DNA of 64,000 nt from Carboxylicivirga sp964602515 (lineage in GTDB: Bacteria > Bacteroidota > Bacteroidia > Bacteroidales > Marinilabiliaceae), in contig CAZRRJ010000002.1 in assembly GCA_964602515.1 (NCBI GenBank), forward strand, positions 434,001-498,000, in the 5' to 3' direction. A program made the position numbers and the translations under genes. Shown piece by piece: positions 8,838 through 17,108 of the stretch; the first letter of the stretch is position 1; every line of letters begins with the position of its first letter. The notes under the pieces are model-generated. The model was not told where the DNA came from and searched no databases. It worked only from the letters and a program-made list of their open reading frames with translations.

Positions 8838-9368
8838 ATGAAGGAGCTAAAATTAAAATTAGCTACTATAACTGTAGGCTTGTTCTTTTTGTCATTTATA
8901 AATGATAATCAAACAGCTATTGTTGGTTTGGAAGAGGGGAATAAAGCCCCGGTATTTCAGACTGAACTGATTGATGGTACGCCCTTTGATATTGAAGATC
9001 ATACTGGTAAAATGGTTCTTCTTAACTTTTGGGCTTCATATGATGCACAGTCACGTATGAACAATCATCATTTGAATGAAATTTATTCAACATATCAGAA
9101 ACAGGCTTTTCTTAAAGGGAAAGAGTTAGTAGTAGTAAGCATATCATTGGATCGCTTTAAAGCGCCACTTTATCTTGCTATAGAGCAAGATGAAACCATG
9201 AATTTTATGCATATATGCGATTTGATGGGTGCTAATGGACATATTAGCAAGATGTATAACATCAAAAAGCCAGTCAATATTCTTATTGATGGTGAAGGAC
9301 GTATCGTTAATAAAGACGTCAAGTATTCAAAGATTGAAAAATCGTTGGCCTTTCTTGCAGCGATTTAA
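8838..9368 (+). CDS. TlpA-like thioredoxin-fold protein without the CxxC active site
   Basis: I take the ATG at 8838 (MKELKLKLATITVGLFFLSF), preceded by AAGG, rather than the ATG-less upstream extension, which would overlap the promoter box. The 176-residue product has an N-terminal hydrophobic signal segment, then an AhpC/TlpA-type fold: GNKAPVFQTELIDGTPFDIED and MVLLNFWASYDAQSRMNNHH. In normal TlpA proteins WAS is followed by WCxPC; here both cysteines are replaced (YDAQS), so thiol-disulfide exchange is not expected. Later fold elements are kept (KKPVNILIDGEGRIVNKD). It lies 17 bp upstream of an intact TlpA gene, so the two may work as a pair, with this one possibly non-catalytic. Confidence 0.82.
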   Translation: MKELKLKLATITVGLFFLSFINDNQTAIVGLEEGNKAPVFQTELIDGTPFDIEDHTGKMVLLNFWASYDAQSRMNNHHLNEIYSTYQKQAFLKGKELVVVSISLDRFKAPLYLAIEQDETMNFMHICDLMGANGHISKMYNIKKPVNILIDGEGRIVNKDVKYSKIEKSLAFLAAI

Positions 9369-9385
9369 ACAGCCAAATTACTTTT

Positions 9386-9913
9386 ATGAAACAACTATTT
9401 AAATTTCCCTCAGGGGTGATTGTAGTGTGCCTGTTATTGCTATTTTCTAGTGCAGAGGCACAAAAGGTAGGAACAGGTATTGGTCAAAAAGCACCAAATA
9501 TTAAACTAAGAAATCCGGATGGAGATAGTATTACTTTAAACGATTTGCAGGGCCAGATGGTACTGATTGATTTTTGGGCCAGTTGGTGTGGGCCTTGTCG
9601 CAGAGAAAACCCTGTTGTGGTAAAGGCATATCATCAGTTTAAAGATAAAGACTTTAAAGAAGGTAAAGGATTTACTGTATTTAGTGTATCTTTAGATAAG
9701 ACGCTGGCAGCCTGGAAGCAAGCAATTAAAGATGATAAGCTGGATTGGCCATATCATGTTAGTGATTTAGCCGGCTGGAACAACAGGGCGGCTGTAATGT
9801 ATGGTGTTAACGGAATTCCAATGAACTTTCTGGTAAATAAAGACGGTGTTATTGTAGCTAAAAATCTAAAGGGGCATGCTTTAAAGGCCACTTTAGACAA
9901 ATTGGCGAAATAA
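9386..9913 (+). CDS. TlpA-family periplasmic thiol-disulfide oxidoreductase
   Basis: This 175-residue protein has a signal peptide (MKQLFKFPSGVIVVCLLLLFSSAEAQ) and a redoxin/TlpA domain with the active site FWASWCGPCRREN at about 71-83. Later it has the cis-proline segment NGIPMNFLVNKDG. TlpA-type proteins reduce disulfides in periplasmic substrates, for instance during cytochrome c maturation or oxidative-stress repair. It directly follows the cysteine-less homologue, probably in one transcript. A strong hairpin at 9934-9967 closes the unit. The specific substrate is not predictable. Confidence 0.9.
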   Translation: MKQLFKFPSGVIVVCLLLLFSSAEAQKVGTGIGQKAPNIKLRNPDGDSITLNDLQGQMVLIDFWASWCGPCRRENPVVVKAYHQFKDKDFKEGKGFTVFSVSLDKTLAAWKQAIKDDKLDWPYHVSDLAGWNNRAAVMYGVNGIPMNFLVNKDGVIVAKNLKGHALKATLDKLAK

Positions 9914-9933
9914 AAATATTTGTATTATGGCAT

Positions 9934-9967
9934 AAAGGCATTTTTATCAGGCGATGAAAGTGCCTTT
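9934..9967 (+). terminator. Intrinsic terminator-like hairpin after the TlpA pair
   Basis: A 15-bp stem (two G-U pairs) with a 4-nt loop AGGC: AAAGGCATTTTTATC pairs with GATGAAAGTGCCTTT, followed by TGTCATTTTATC. It starts 20 bp after the tlpA-like stop codon. The remaining sequence to 10290 shows only the grpE promoter box. Confidence 0.65.
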
Positions 9968-10216
9968 TGTCATTTTATCAGTCAATTAAAGCATTATACC
10001 AATATTGCATTGAAATAAGCTTTATTTGTTTGCTTTTGGGGCTTGTTACGTTAAAAAACATCGCCCTAGCATAAGGCTATGTAACTGTTTTTTGCCTTGT
10101 AATAAACTAAAAATATTCAAAAACAATTTAGGGCTCACTTTAAAATAGAATTGGCATTATGTGTCTTTGGTTTCTGTCAATTTGTCCTTAAAAAGTAAGT
10201 TGGCAGAATTATTGTG

Positions 10217-10224
10217 TAAATTTG
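10217..10224 (+). promoter_or_regulatory. -7 promoter box of grpE-dnaJ
   Basis: TAAATTTG matches TAnnTTTG, 66 bp upstream of the grpE ATG. A TTGGCA at 10200-10205 is closer than the usual -33 spacing. No CIRCE-type inverted repeat was seen between it and grpE. Confidence 0.5.
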
Positions 10225-10290
10225 CACCCGATTATGTCATGGTTTCATATGCAGTGGCAATAGAATTTGATAACAAGAAAAAAAAATACA

Positions 10291-10896
10291 ATGGATAAGA
10301 AGTCATCTAAAAAAGAAAAGGCGAAAGAGAAAGCAATGGATGAGCAAGTGAATGAAGAAATGAATGAACTTGTTGAAGAAAAAGAAGAGGAAACATCTGG
10401 GAAAAGTGAAGAAAACAAAGAGGAGCAAGAGGATGTGCCGGAACAAAGTGAAGAAGAGAAAGCAATAGAGAAGGTAAATGAACTGAATGATAAATACCTT
10501 CGCTTAAGTGCTGAATATGACAACTATCGCCGGCGTACATTAAAAGAAAAAATGGAGCTGACAAAAACGGCTGGAGAAAGTACTTTGTTAGCCCTGTTAC
10601 CTGTTATTGATGATTTTGATCGTGCTTTGGCGCATATGAATGATGCGAAGGATATTGAAGCTCTGAAAGAAGGGATAAACCTTATTTACTCTAAATTTAA
10701 TGACTTTCTTAGTCAGCAGGGTATGAAAGAAATTGAAGCAAAAGAAAAGGATTTTGATACTGACTTACATGAAGCAGTAACAAAAATACCAGCGCCTAGT
10801 GAAGAAATGAGAGGGAAAGTAATTGACTGCATTGAGAAAGGCTACACTTTGCATGATAAAGTTGTTCGTTTTTCTAAAGTTGTTGTTGGCGAATAA
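10291..10896 (+). CDS. grpE: Nucleotide exchange factor GrpE
   Basis: I start at the ATG at 10291 (MDKKSSKKEK); the frame is open to a TTG at 10267, but the ATG lies after an A-rich leader. The 201-residue protein has a highly acidic and lysine-rich N-terminal tail (about residues 1-60), a long coiled coil (NELNDKYLRLSAEYDNYRRRTLKEK) and the C-terminal beta domain (GKVIDCIEKGYTLHDKVVRFSKVVVGE). GrpE releases ADP from DnaK and so resets the Hsp70 cycle. dnaJ follows 11 bp downstream; dnaK is not in the window. The acidic tail is longer than in E. coli GrpE but ordinary for the phylum. Confidence 0.95.
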   Translation: MDKKSSKKEKAKEKAMDEQVNEEMNELVEEKEEETSGKSEENKEEQEDVPEQSEEEKAIEKVNELNDKYLRLSAEYDNYRRRTLKEKMELTKTAGESTLLALLPVIDDFDRALAHMNDAKDIEALKEGINLIYSKFNDFLSQQGMKEIEAKEKDFDTDLHEAVTKIPAPSEEMRGKVIDCIEKGYTLHDKVVRFSKVVVGE

Positions 10897-10907
10897 ACAC
10901 CAAAACT

Positions 10908-12056
10908 ATGTCGAAAAGAGATTATTATGAAGTACTGGAAGTATCAAAAGGTGCTTCAAAGGAAGAACTAAAGAAAGCATACCGAAAGAAAGCGATAAAG
11001 TTTCATCCGGATAAGAACCCGGGAGACAAAGCGGCTGAAGAAAAATTTAAAGAAGCAGCTGAGGCATACGAGGTTTTGTCGAGTGATGAAAAGCGCCAGC
11101 GTTACGACCGGTATGGACATGCAGGGGTTGGTGGAGCTGCTGGTGGTGGTTTTGGCGGCGGAGGTATGTCAATGGACGATATCTTCTCGCATTTTGGAGA
11201 TGTATTTGGCGGAGGTTTTGGCGGCTTTGGCGGTTTTGGTGGGTCATCGCGTGGAGGAAGGCGTGTTAATAAAGGCTCCAACCTGCGCGTAAAGGTGAAA
11301 TTAACGCTTAGCGAAATTACAAATGGTGCCGAGAAAAAAATAAAGGTTAAGAAATACGTTGAATGTAAGCATTGTAGTGGGTCAGGTGCCGAAAATAGTT
11401 CTTCATACAGTAACTGTTCTACATGTAATGGTTCTGGTCAGGTTACCCGTATCTCAAATACCATATTAGGGCAGATGCAAACAGCATCAACTTGTCCTAC
11501 ATGTGGTGGTGAAGGAAAAATCATTACCAATAAGTGTAACCATTGTGCCGGTGAAGGGATTATGCGCGATGAGGAAATTATTAGCCTTAATATTCCTGCC
11601 GGAGTTGAGGAAGGGATGCAACTATCCGTATCAGGTAAAGGTAATGCAGCTCGCCGTGGTGGTATTAATGGCGATTTGCTTGTTCTTATCGAAGAAGAAA
11701 AGCATCCTGAATTAGTGCGTGATGGTAATAACCTTATGTATAGTCTTAATATAAGTATACCTGATGCTATTTTAGGAAAAGCAGTTGAAATACCTACTGT
11801 TGATGGCAAAGTAAAAGTAAAAGTTGATCCGGGAACACAACCAGGAAAAATTTTACGCTTGCGTGGAAAAGGCTTACCGGAAGTTAATAGTTATGGAAAA
11901 GGCGACTTGCTTGTTTATATACAGGTTTTTATTCCTAAAGAGATCACTAAAGAAGAGCGTAAGGTGATAGAGAAGTTTAAGGGAGCAGATAGCTTTAATC
12001 CGAAAAAGGGTGATGGTGAAGGCTTTTTTAGCCGTATGCGCAATATGTTTGAATAG
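10908..12056 (+). CDS. dnaJ: Chaperone protein DnaJ (Hsp40)
   Basis: This 382-residue protein is a type I Hsp40: J domain at 1-70 with the HPD motif at 33-35, a Gly/Phe-rich linker at about 75-115 (FGGGFGGFGGFGG), four zinc-binding CxxCxGxG repeats at roughly 150-215 (CKHCSGSG, CSTCNGSG, CPTCGGEG, CNHCAGEG), and the C-terminal substrate-binding domain. It presents unfolded clients to DnaK and stimulates its ATPase. It is co-transcribed with grpE and ends at a strong terminator. All key motifs are intact. Confidence 0.97.
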   Translation: MSKRDYYEVLEVSKGASKEELKKAYRKKAIKFHPDKNPGDKAAEEKFKEAAEAYEVLSSDEKRQRYDRYGHAGVGGAAGGGFGGGGMSMDDIFSHFGDVFGGGFGGFGGFGGSSRGGRRVNKGSNLRVKVKLTLSEITNGAEKKIKVKKYVECKHCSGSGAENSSSYSNCSTCNGSGQVTRISNTILGQMQTASTCPTCGGEGKIITNKCNHCAGEGIMRDEEIISLNIPAGVEEGMQLSVSGKGNAARRGGINGDLLVLIEEEKHPELVRDGNNLMYSLNISIPDAILGKAVEIPTVDGKVKVKVDPGTQPGKILRLRGKGLPEVNSYGKGDLLVYIQVFIPKEITKEERKVIEKFKGADSFNPKKGDGEGFFSRMRNMFE

Positions 12057-12078
12057 ATTAATTACATATACATTACCT

Positions 12079-12107
12079 AAAGAGTCGGCATTAGTCGGCT
12101 CTTTTTT
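12079..12107 (+). terminator. Intrinsic terminator of grpE-dnaJ
   Basis: AAAGAGTCGGC (12079-12089) pairs with GTCGGCTCTTT (12094-12104) around an ATTA loop, followed by a T run. It begins 22 bp after the dnaJ stop codon. The gap from here to 12432 shows only a possible -7 box, TAATTTTG at 12316-12323. Confidence 0.85.
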
Positions 12108-12432
12108 AGTTTAAAATGGAAGTGTAAGGGAGTGTAAACTAAACTCTGTCTGAATTGATTTATTAATAGATTCAAATTTACTTTTTTGTTTCCAACTCCT
12201 ATGCTGTAAAATAGTTGGTGTATTAGTATTATACCTCTCTAAAACTGTTAAAAAAATGGTATGTATACTGTAACTTTACCATTATACTTTCGTTAGATGG
12301 AAACAAATAACAGCTTAATTTTGTGGTTTGGTGTTTGAGGTATGGTCTAAACTTTCCGCTTAATTAGATGTTTACATTTTCAAGGCAGTAAAGATGATAT
12401 ATCTTTATTACTACACTACCAAATTTAAAACT

Positions 12433-13959
12433 ATGAAGAAAGTGTTATTCACCATGTTTTGTGGTATACTGTTATCGGGCTGTATTAGCGATGATTTTAA
12501 TACCGATAAGCTCGTTGACGATATTGCAGTTGAACCGGGTCTGGCTATTCCCTTGATACAAGCCTCTGTATCAATGCGTGATGTGTTTTCAGAAGATACA
12601 GATTACGTCAGGTACTATACCGATAAAGATGGAAACGAACGTATAATGCTTTACCAGGACAGGGATTCGGTATCTTTTATTGATCTGGATGATATATATA
12701 AAGTAACAATACAGTCAGCTGCTGCACCAATTCCGTTTGTTTTGCTTAATGATGGCAAAGAACACACCATTAATGTAACTATACCACTGGATATTGCAAA
12801 TGGAACCATTAGTGCTATGCAATTGGATTATGATTTGCATATTAAAGGAGCTGATTTTCCTTCAGCACTGTATGTAAAAGTACACTTGCCAACAGTAAAT
12901 GCAAAGCGAGGAGGAAAAACTGTAATTGTAGATGTTGATAATGGTGACCCGGTTGTACAGTTTCATAAACTGGACTTTATAGAACTGGTTAATGGTGGTA
13001 TTCCTGCTGAAATTACAATTAAAGCATTGGATACATCATCAAAATTCGGATTGTTGGATATTGGTACTTTAACAGTTTGGATGGAGAACTATAATTTTAA
13101 CTACATAAAGGGGACACTAGAGGAGGCTATTACACAATTTGCAGAAGGTATAGTGGACTTTGATTTTGATGTTTTAAATAAAATACCCGATGGTATTGAG
13201 TTTATTAATCCACAATTGAAATTATTACTAACCAATTCAACACCTTTTGAAGGTATAGTTGAACCTGTTTTTACTGCGCAAGGAGGATCTACACCAGGGT
13301 TGCAGCTCAATTTTCTTAACGATATTAGCATTTCACCTGCACCCAAAGATGTAATTGCTGTTTCGGATACCATTACATTGCTTAATAATAACTCAAATAT
13401 AGGCAGCTTCTTTTCGGCTACACCTGATAGCATTGCTTATAAGGTTGGCCTAAGGCTAAATCCGGGTTTTGCTTTAACAGAAGAAGTGGAGCTGGATAAC
13501 AGCAGTAGTGTGTATTTTGGTTATATGATTGAAATACCCGTTGAAGTATTACTGAATGCCTCAATTGTTGTTGATACCATTAATGTTAGCGATATTGATT
13601 TTATAAAAGACTTTCTCGAAGCCAAGCTCGATGTTAAAGGTATTAGCCGTTTCCCGTTTGAAGCCGAAGTGTTTATTGATATTTTTGAAGAAGAAAAACA
13701 AGGTGTAACGGAAACAATAAATGCCATTATACTTGACCCGGCAAATGTTGATAGTGAGGGTATTGTTACTAATGTAGTGGAGCGTAATACCGAAGTGAAA
13801 TTGACCGGTAACCAAATTGATCAACTATCAAAATCCGATAAGTTAATTGTTCGTTTCCGGCTCCGCTCAGCTAACTATGAAAGTAAACAACCGGTAGTAC
13901 TTTTAACCAATAATTCATTATCAGTTGAACTTGCCATTAAAGGACGACTTAGAAACTAA
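12433..13959 (+). CDS. Large lipoprotein of unknown function
   Basis: The ATG at 12433 begins a clear lipoprotein signal (MKKVLFTMFCGILLSGC, lipid-modified Cys17). An upstream in-frame ATG at 12394 would bury the signal and is rejected. The 508-residue mature protein is beta-rich, with no motif I recognise; repeated segments such as PVEVLLNASIVVDTINV and PLDIANGTISAMQLDYDLHI suggest several immunoglobulin-like or beta-sandwich domains. It ends 17 bp before a DUF5723 outer-membrane protein and is surely co-transcribed. The pair is probably anchored in or under the outer membrane, perhaps as partners. Function is unknown. Confidence 0.82.
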   Translation: MKKVLFTMFCGILLSGCISDDFNTDKLVDDIAVEPGLAIPLIQASVSMRDVFSEDTDYVRYYTDKDGNERIMLYQDRDSVSFIDLDDIYKVTIQSAAAPIPFVLLNDGKEHTINVTIPLDIANGTISAMQLDYDLHIKGADFPSALYVKVHLPTVNAKRGGKTVIVDVDNGDPVVQFHKLDFIELVNGGIPAEITIKALDTSSKFGLLDIGTLTVWMENYNFNYIKGTLEEAITQFAEGIVDFDFDVLNKIPDGIEFINPQLKLLLTNSTPFEGIVEPVFTAQGGSTPGLQLNFLNDISISPAPKDVIAVSDTITLLNNNSNIGSFFSATPDSIAYKVGLRLNPGFALTEEVELDNSSSVYFGYMIEIPVEVLLNASIVVDTINVSDIDFIKDFLEAKLDVKGISRFPFEAEVFIDIFEEEKQGVTETINAIILDPANVDSEGIVTNVVERNTEVKLTGNQIDQLSKSDKLIVRFRLRSANYESKQPVVLLTNNSLSVELAIKGRLRN

Positions 13960-13976
13960 CCCACTACCTGCATAAT

Positions 13977-15380
13977 ATGAAACGCACTATAAAAAAAACA
14001 ACGCTCTCACTTGTGTTATTACTTTGTGTTGTAGCCGTATCGGCACAAGATAATTCACTTTTATTTACCAGGGGTATTCCACAATCTACTCAGCTTAACC
14101 CGGCATTCAGGCCGGTTAAAAAGTGGTATGTTGCTATGCCTGCTCTAGGTAGTGTACAAATAAACGGAAGCAATACCGGTTTTTCATGGAATGATATTAT
14201 ACGGTCAGGAACAGGCACACAGGCCGATTCTTTAATTATAGACCTTGATTATGCAAGCAGTAAGATGCAGGATAATAACCTGTTTACTACTGAGGCCACC
14301 ATTCAAATAATTGGTTTTGGATTTGCTATGAAAGACTGGTTCTTTACATTTGATATTAACCACAAGTTAAAGGCCAAAGTTAATTACCCCTTATCGCTTA
14401 TGAACCTGCGTTATGGTAACTGGAATTATAAAGGCGATGTACCCATAAGCCATAGTTTATCTGATTTGTATGTTGATGGTATGGATTATAACGAAATTGC
14501 TTTTGGAGCCTCTAAACCCATTAACGATAGGTTAACTGTTGGGCTACGGGTAAAATACATTATGGGTGTGGCACATGCCGGGTCGGAATATATGAATTTT
14601 GATATGCAGACTTTTGAGGATGGTAGCCTGAGGATTACCTCTGATGCTGCATTCCGAACCTCAGTTCCGTTGGATATTAGTCGTAATAAAGATGGCTATG
14701 TAAGTAATATTGATGTGAAAGACAGCTTTGGAGCTGACGATTTTATTTTTGGAAAAAATAGTGGTTTTGGCTTTGATGCAGGTGCAAGCTATCAACTAAT
14801 GGATAAACTGACGATTGGTGCTGCTGTTAATGATATTGGCTTTGTTAGGTGGAGTAATGAAACATCGCGCTTTACAACTAATGGAACCTTTAATTATACA
14901 GGTATTAATGTATCAGAAGAACTTACGGGTGATGAAGGCGATGGTGATTATTTTGATGCCTTAATAGATGATTTTGAAGAAACCTTCCGCTTTAGTGGAG
15001 GTGAAGAGAGTTATACAACGGGCTTAATGGGAAGTTTTAATGTTACAGCCGATTACCAGTTTCGCCACTGGCTTAATTTTGGCTTTGCGTCAAAAAACTA
15101 TTTTGTAGAAGATAAGTTAGTACCACAATTAACGCTTGCCACAGGCGTTCAGGCCGGACGTGTGTTATCCGGTACCATTACCTATTCGTACATGAAAAAC
15201 TCGCTGGCCAACCTGGGAGCCGGAATGGCACTTAACCTTGGGGCATTCCAGGTATACGCTGTCACCGATAACTTAACATCAATGCTTAAGCCATCAAATG
15301 CTAAGTATATTAATGCGCGTCTGGGTATTAACTTTGTGTTTAATGGTAAAAAGGAGAAAGAAGAACCGGAAGAGGAGTAA
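13977..15380 (+). CDS. DUF5723 family outer-membrane beta-barrel protein
   Basis: This 467-residue protein has a signal peptide (MKRTIKKTTLSLVLLLCVVAVSAQ) and then the DUF5723 pattern: LLFTRGIPQSTQLNPAFRP, KWYVAMPALGSVQI, and later FGFDAGASYQLMDKLTIGAAV and LNFGFASKNYFVEDKLVPQ. The alternating hydrophobic and polar strands resemble a FadL/PorV-like barrel. It follows the lipoprotein gene by 17 bp. The C-terminus is acidic and lysine-rich (NGKKEKEEPEEE) instead of ending in the aromatic residue usual for barrels. No substrate or role is established for the family. Confidence 0.82.
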   Translation: MKRTIKKTTLSLVLLLCVVAVSAQDNSLLFTRGIPQSTQLNPAFRPVKKWYVAMPALGSVQINGSNTGFSWNDIIRSGTGTQADSLIIDLDYASSKMQDNNLFTTEATIQIIGFGFAMKDWFFTFDINHKLKAKVNYPLSLMNLRYGNWNYKGDVPISHSLSDLYVDGMDYNEIAFGASKPINDRLTVGLRVKYIMGVAHAGSEYMNFDMQTFEDGSLRITSDAAFRTSVPLDISRNKDGYVSNIDVKDSFGADDFIFGKNSGFGFDAGASYQLMDKLTIGAAVNDIGFVRWSNETSRFTTNGTFNYTGINVSEELTGDEGDGDYFDALIDDFEETFRFSGGEESYTTGLMGSFNVTADYQFRHWLNFGFASKNYFVEDKLVPQLTLATGVQAGRVLSGTITYSYMKNSLANLGAGMALNLGAFQVYAVTDNLTSMLKPSNAKYINARLGINFVFNGKKEKEEPEEE

Positions 15381-15936
15381 TACAATACCAGTTTAACAAC
15401 AAAATGTCGTATGGTTTCGCTCCGTTCAGATTGCTCGTTTGTTGTATGACCGAGATTAAGTCTCCTCCTTGTAAAGTAGGAGTACCTCAGCTTTACCGGG
15501 GGAGGTGGTTTACAAATACCACTTGGCCAAAGTAGAGGAGCTTTGGCCTTAAGCAATCTGTGTTGCCAAAACTGTTCATCATTTTTGTACAACTAAATCT
15601 ATTAAACCTGCTGCTGAGTGGGAGGCTGACCCCTCTGCAAGTGTAACAATTATTTTATGTGAGCTATTTTTTTGTATAAATGGTATGACAGGAGTGTGCC
15701 GGCTGGTCCTTAACCAACTATCAATATGTCAGTATATTCAGTTTCTTGTATTGCTCATATGTTTCAAATGCGTTACCAAAAGAAAAAAAGATACGGCACA
15801 TTTGTTCAATTATCTGTAACAAGATTTCAATTCGGTGTGTTAGAAGCTGCCTATATTTCGCACTTTAAATAAAAAGACTGACATTGGTTTTTTTAAACCC
15901 GGAAACGCATAAGTGTTTCTGCAAACACAAAGTATT
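15381..15936. other. Intergenic region with several GC-rich inverted repeats, no gene seen
   Basis: This 556-bp gap holds short palindromic segments: CTCCT/AGGAG around 15460-15482, and a perfect 8-bp hairpin GGCCAAAG (15525-15532) with CTTTGGCC (15541-15548). The composition is more GC-rich than its surroundings, resembling a dispersed REP-type repeat remnant. No second copy occurs in the window. A promoter for the next gene must lie in the right half, but I cannot point to it. Confidence 0.35.
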
Positions 15937-17019
15937 ATGAAATGGATAAATAAACTTACAATTTTATGTACGATAGTTTTTATGGCATCCCTTTTTTCTT
16001 GTCAGTCAACAGGTAAATCATCAACAGCCAAACACTATGTTTGGATGGGTGAAGGAAAAAGTGAAGATCAGGCTGAGCTTGAAAAGATGTTTATTAAACT
16101 AAAAGAAACCGGTATTGATGGTGTTATGTACCAGTGCTCGCTTGATAAATATGCAGCAGCCGTAGAACTGGCACATAAGCATGGTTTAGAATTGCACGCG
16201 TGGCAAACTATTCTTCGCCGTTATGACGATCAGTTATTAAGCAATCATACTGATTGGTATACGGTTAGTCGTGATGGGCGTTCGACTGCTGAGCATCCTC
16301 CATTTGTTGATTACTATAAATGGTTATGTCCGACAAAACCACAAGTACGTCAATACCTGACCACTCTTGTTGAAGATTTAGCCGATGTACCCAATATAGA
16401 TGGTGTTCATTTGGATTATATCCGCCATTCAGATGTTATTCTGGCCCGCGACCTGTGGGAAACCTACGACCTGGTAATGGATAAGGAATATGCCGAGTTT
16501 GATTTTTGCTATTGTAATGATTGTATTGCACGCTATAAAGATGAAACAGGAGAAGACGCTTCTGCTTTTGGCGATGCAGCACCCGGTAATGCTAAATGGC
16601 GCCAGTTTCGTTACGATATGGTAAGTGAAACAGTGGATGCTTTAACCAAAGCAGTACATGCAAAAGGAGTAAAGATTAATGCAGCAGTTTTTCCAACACC
16701 AACAATATCAAAAACACTGGTTCGCCAGGAGTGGGATAAGTGGAATTTAGATGCTTATTATCCAATGAATTATAATAGCTTTTACCAGGAGAACGCCGAT
16801 TGGGTTGAAACATGTTGCGTGGAAGGCGTTGAAGCACTAAAAGGCAAAGCTCCTTTATATAGCGGTATTTATATGCCCGCACTCGAAAGTATTGAAGACT
16901 TCAGAACTGTAATACAGGGGTCGAAACGTGGTGGTGCAGCCGGTATTTGTGTTTTTACACCATACGGCATGAACGATGAACACTGGAAAGCACTGAAAGA
17001 AGAAATTGATAACTGGTAA
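15937..17019 (+). CDS. Putative glycoside-hydrolase-like TIM-barrel lipoprotein
   Basis: The ATG at 15937 begins a lipoprotein signal (MKWINKLTILCTIVFMASLFSC); a GTG at 15913 is an unlikely start. The 360-residue protein has features of family-10-like or DUF4015/GHL-type TIM barrels: KLKETGIDGVMYQ, LAHKHGLELHAWQTI, VPNIDGVHLDYIRH and DAYYPMNYNSFY. A Cys-rich FCYCNDCIARYKDETG segment at about 190-205 is also seen in such hypothetical glycosidases. The gene lies 89 bp upstream of a GH20 hexosaminidase gene, which supports a role in glycan breakdown at the cell surface. The substrate is unknown and the enzymatic activity is inferred. Confidence 0.72.
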   Translation: MKWINKLTILCTIVFMASLFSCQSTGKSSTAKHYVWMGEGKSEDQAELEKMFIKLKETGIDGVMYQCSLDKYAAAVELAHKHGLELHAWQTILRRYDDQLLSNHTDWYTVSRDGRSTAEHPPFVDYYKWLCPTKPQVRQYLTTLVEDLADVPNIDGVHLDYIRHSDVILARDLWETYDLVMDKEYAEFDFCYCNDCIARYKDETGEDASAFGDAAPGNAKWRQFRYDMVSETVDALTKAVHAKGVKINAAVFPTPTISKTLVRQEWDKWNLDAYYPMNYNSFYQENADWVETCCVEGVEALKGKAPLYSGIYMPALESIEDFRTVIQGSKRGGAAGICVFTPYGMNDEHWKALKEEIDNW

Positions 17020-17108
17020 ATAAATATAACAGATTGTTGAAACACAAAACGTAAGATAAGCTTACAACCTGTGTTTTTGCCCTAGATACATAATTAATAA
17101 CTATACCT

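Noticed and set aside
15182..15592. 136-codon minus-strand ORF over the end of the DUF5723 gene
   Set aside because: It is largely antisense to a well-supported gene and its remainder covers palindromic non-coding sequence.
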